A stretch of 64,000 nucleotides of DNA. Source: CAMAXB01 sp964476565 (GTDB lineage Bacteria > Verrucomicrobiota > Verrucomicrobiia > Opitutales > Opitutaceae). The number at the start of each line of letters is the position of its first letter. Position 1 is the stretch's first letter. This document shows, piece after piece, positions 62,263 to 64,000 of this stretch. The notes under the pieces were generated by a model. It did no database searches. It was not told where the DNA came from and worked only from the letters and a program-made list of their open reading frames with translations. The position numbers were made by a program, and so were the translations under genes. Location: positions 53,956-117,955 of the forward strand of contig CAYZBG010000002.1 in assembly GCA_964476565.1 (NCBI GenBank), given 5' to 3'.

Positions 62263-64000
62263 ATGCTCATCCTCCGTGGCGCGCCCGCCCTTTCCCCCTT
62301 CCGGATCCACAAGTTGCTGGAGGTGCTCCAGTCCGCCGGCATACCCGCCCGCGCCCTGAGCGCCGAGTTCTACCATCTGGCCGAGGTCGACGGCGAGCTG
62401 ACCGCCGCCGAACAATCCGTGCTGGAGAAACTGCTCACCTACGGGCCGACCCGCGCCGCCAAGACCGTCACGGGCCTCCTCCAGATCGTCGCACCACGGC
62501 CGGGGACCATTTCGCCCTGGTCCTCGAAGGCCACCGACATCGCCCACATCTGCGGCCTCGGGCGGATCCGCCGCATCGAGCGCGTCATCGCCTACCGGAT
62601 CGACGTGGACCTGCAGGCACTGCGCCAGCCGGCCCTGCACATCTCGCCGGCCCAGCTCGCCACCATCCGCAGCAAGCTGCACGACCGCATGACTCAGGCG
62701 GTGTTCAACGATTTTGCCGGTCTCGAGGCCCTGTTCCGGCACGAATCCCCCCGCGCCATGACCTCGGTGCCCGTGCTCGCCCAGGGCCGCGCCGCGCTCG
62801 TCGAGGCCAACCGCACGCTCGGCCTCGCCCTCGCCGACGACGAGATCGACTACCTCGTGAAGGCGTTTCAGGGCCTCGGTCGCGACCCGAATGACATCGA
62901 GCTGATGATGTTCGCGCAGGCCAACTCCGAGCACTGCCGCCACAAGATCTTCAACGCCACCTGGACCCTCGACGGCACCGCGCAGGACCGGTCGCTGTTC
63001 CAGATGATCAAGAACACGTACCAGCTGCACTCCGACGGGATCCTTTCGGCCTACAAGGACAACGCCGCCGTGCTCGCCGGCACGAAAGGCGGCCGCTTCT
63101 ACGTCGATCCCCGCACCCACGAATACGGCGCGCACCCGGAGGACATCCACCTGCTCTGCAAGGTCGAGACGCACAACCATCCGACCGCGATCTCGCCTTT
63201 TCCGGGCGCCGCCACCGGCTCCGGCGGCGAAATCCGCGACGAAGGCGCGACCGGCCGTGGCGCCAAGCCCAAGGCCGGCCTGGTCGGTTTCACGGTCTCC
63301 AATCTGCGGATACCCGGGTACGTGCAGCCCTGGGAGAAGGACCACGGCAAACCCGGCCGAATCGTCTCCGCGCTCGACATCATGATCGAGGGCCCGCTCG
63401 GCGGCGCCGCCTTCAACAACGAGTTCGGCCGCCCGGCGATCAACGGCTACTTTCGCACGTACGAGCAGGCGGTGCCTGCTCTAGTTGAAGTTAAAAGTTT
63501 AAGTTTAAGCAACAATGCCTCCGGCACTTCATCTTCAACTTCCAACTTAAACGGCCTCTCGACGGAGTTGAGAGGCTACCACAAACCCATCATGCTCGCC
63601 GGCGGCCTCGGCAACATCAAGGCCGAGCACGTGCGCAAGGGCGCGATCAACCCGGGTGATCATCTCATTGTGCTCGGCGGCCCCGCCATGCTCATCGGCC
63701 TGGGCGGGGGCGCCGCCTCGTCGATGGCGAGTGGCTCCGGCAGCGAGGACCTCGATTTTGCCAGCGTGCAGCGCGACAACCCGGAGATGGAGCGGCGCTG
63801 CCAGGAGGTCATCGACCGCTGTTGGGCCCTGGGCGCCGACAACCCCATCGCCTTCATTCACGACGTCGGTGCCGGCGGGGTCTCGAACGCCCTGCCCGAA
63901 CTGGTCAATGACGGCGGACGCGGTGGACGCTTCGACCTGCGCAAGCTGCCCAACGACGAACCGGGCATGAGCCCGCTCGAGATCTGGTGCAACGAATCCC
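62263..64000 (+). CDS. purL: Phosphoribosylformylglycinamidine synthase (large PurL), 3' truncated by window edge
   Basis: A large-type PurL; about 579 aa are visible. MLILRGAPALSPFRIHKLL matches the E. coli PurL start, so ATG 62263 is preferred over ATG 62239. Key regions: LMMFAQANSEHCRHKIFNA, KVETHNHPTAISPFPGAATGSGGEIRDEGATGRGA and GGPAMLIGLGGGAASSMASG, followed by DFASVQRDNPEMERRCQEVI. Between FRTYEQ and ELRGYHKP an extra stretch of about 24 residues is encoded by an AT-rich repeat. The glutaminase domain is outside the window. It makes formylglycinamidine ribonucleotide in purine synthesis. Confidence 0.92.
   Translation, partial: MLILRGAPALSPFRIHKLLEVLQSAGIPARALSAEFYHLAEVDGELTAAEQSVLEKLLTYGPTRAAKTVTGLLQIVAPRPGTISPWSSKATDIAHICGLGRIRRIERVIAYRIDVDLQALRQPALHISPAQLATIRSKLHDRMTQAVFNDFAGLEALFRHESPRAMTSVPVLAQGRAALVEANRTLGLALADDEIDYLVKAFQGLGRDPNDIELMMFAQANSEHCRHKIFNATWTLDGTAQDRSLFQMIKNTYQLHSDGILSAYKDNAAVLAGTKGGRFYVDPRTHEYGAHPEDIHLLCKVETHNHPTAISPFPGAATGSGGEIRDEGATGRGAKPKAGLVGFTVSNLRIPGYVQPWEKDHGKPGRIVSALDIMIEGPLGGAAFNNEFGRPAINGYFRTYEQAVPALVEVKSLSLSNNASGTSSSTSNLNGLSTELRGYHKPIMLAGGLGNIKAEHVRKGAINPGDHLIVLGGPAMLIGLGGGAASSMASGSGSEDLDFASVQRDNPEMERRCQEVIDRCWALGADNPIAFIHDVGAGGVSNALPELVNDGGRGGRFDLRKLPNDEPGMSPLEIWCNES
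63484..63552. repeat. AT-rich inverted repeat inserted in frame in purL
   Basis: Arms 63484-63503 and 63533-63552 match at 16 of 20 when inverted. The spacer contains a small TGCC-TCC-GGCA hairpin. The frame stays open and adds Ser/Asn/Leu-rich residues. The low GC and skewed composition contrast with the rest of purL. Confidence 0.85.

Overview
The window looks like a chromosomal segment of a Verrucomicrobiota bacterium, probably in or near the Opitutaceae. This is inferred, not proven. The supporting signs are very high GC, a PVC-type CxxCH haem protein with a fused SGNH-like domain, a GbsR-type regulator, a family B DNA polymerase, LptA/B/C and KdsC (so an LPS outer membrane), a flagellin, and many small palindromic intergenic repeats. 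A run of 100 Ns at 3374-3473 shows a draft assembly.

Layout. 1-7.4 kb (mostly +): the end of a haem-binding enzyme, a GbsR regulator/membrane protein/epimerase cluster with two copies of a palindromic operator, a PhoD-like phosphatase and AMP nucleosidase. 7.5-12 kb (-): a stand-alone PBP2 behind an unknown 885-aa secreted protein. 12.4-13.8 kb: a flagellin with a sigma-28-like promoter and a beta-sandwich-like domain in its variable region. 13.8-17.1 kb (-): family B polymerase, a small membrane protein, a well-supported 6S RNA with its own promoter, and a metal-binding membrane protein. 17.5-20 kb (-): proS-clpS-DUF2017-like operon.

20.3-28.2 kb (+) is a type I restriction-modification locus, hsdR-hsdS-[PrrC-like ATPase/putative anticodon nuclease]-[35-aa HsdM-start-like ORF]-[zeta-like kinase]-[small partner]-hsdM. 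Every junction is a 4-nt stop/start overlap. REP-type palindromes lie on both sides. 28.3-37.4 kb (-) holds ydbL-ynbE-ydbH, glgP, mutL (nuclease motifs lost), an MFS transporter and argH. 37.5-43.8 kb has a secreted protein, a hybrid kinase whose phospho-His is Asn, an aldo/keto reductase with a UPF0173 hydrolase, and a fused E1 alpha-beta dehydrogenase. 44-47.3 kb (+) is kdsC-lptC-lptA-lptB followed by an orphan ABC-2 type ATPase.

47.3-55.6 kb (-) is a tight six-gene operon read as receiver-kinase, FAD oxidase, ketosynthase with both catalytic His replaced, membrane histidine kinase, GAF kinase, nucleotidyltransferase. I could not match this combination to a described system, and it is the best candidate for something new. 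55.8-64 kb holds rmuC, purM, purF, a MATE exporter and the start of purL. purL carries an in-frame palindromic repeat insertion.

At least four dispersed repeat families occur: REP hairpins with a compensatory variant, an identical 33-nt GAACGA-type element, and two AT-rich inverted repeats. All calls come from reading the sequence; no database search was run.
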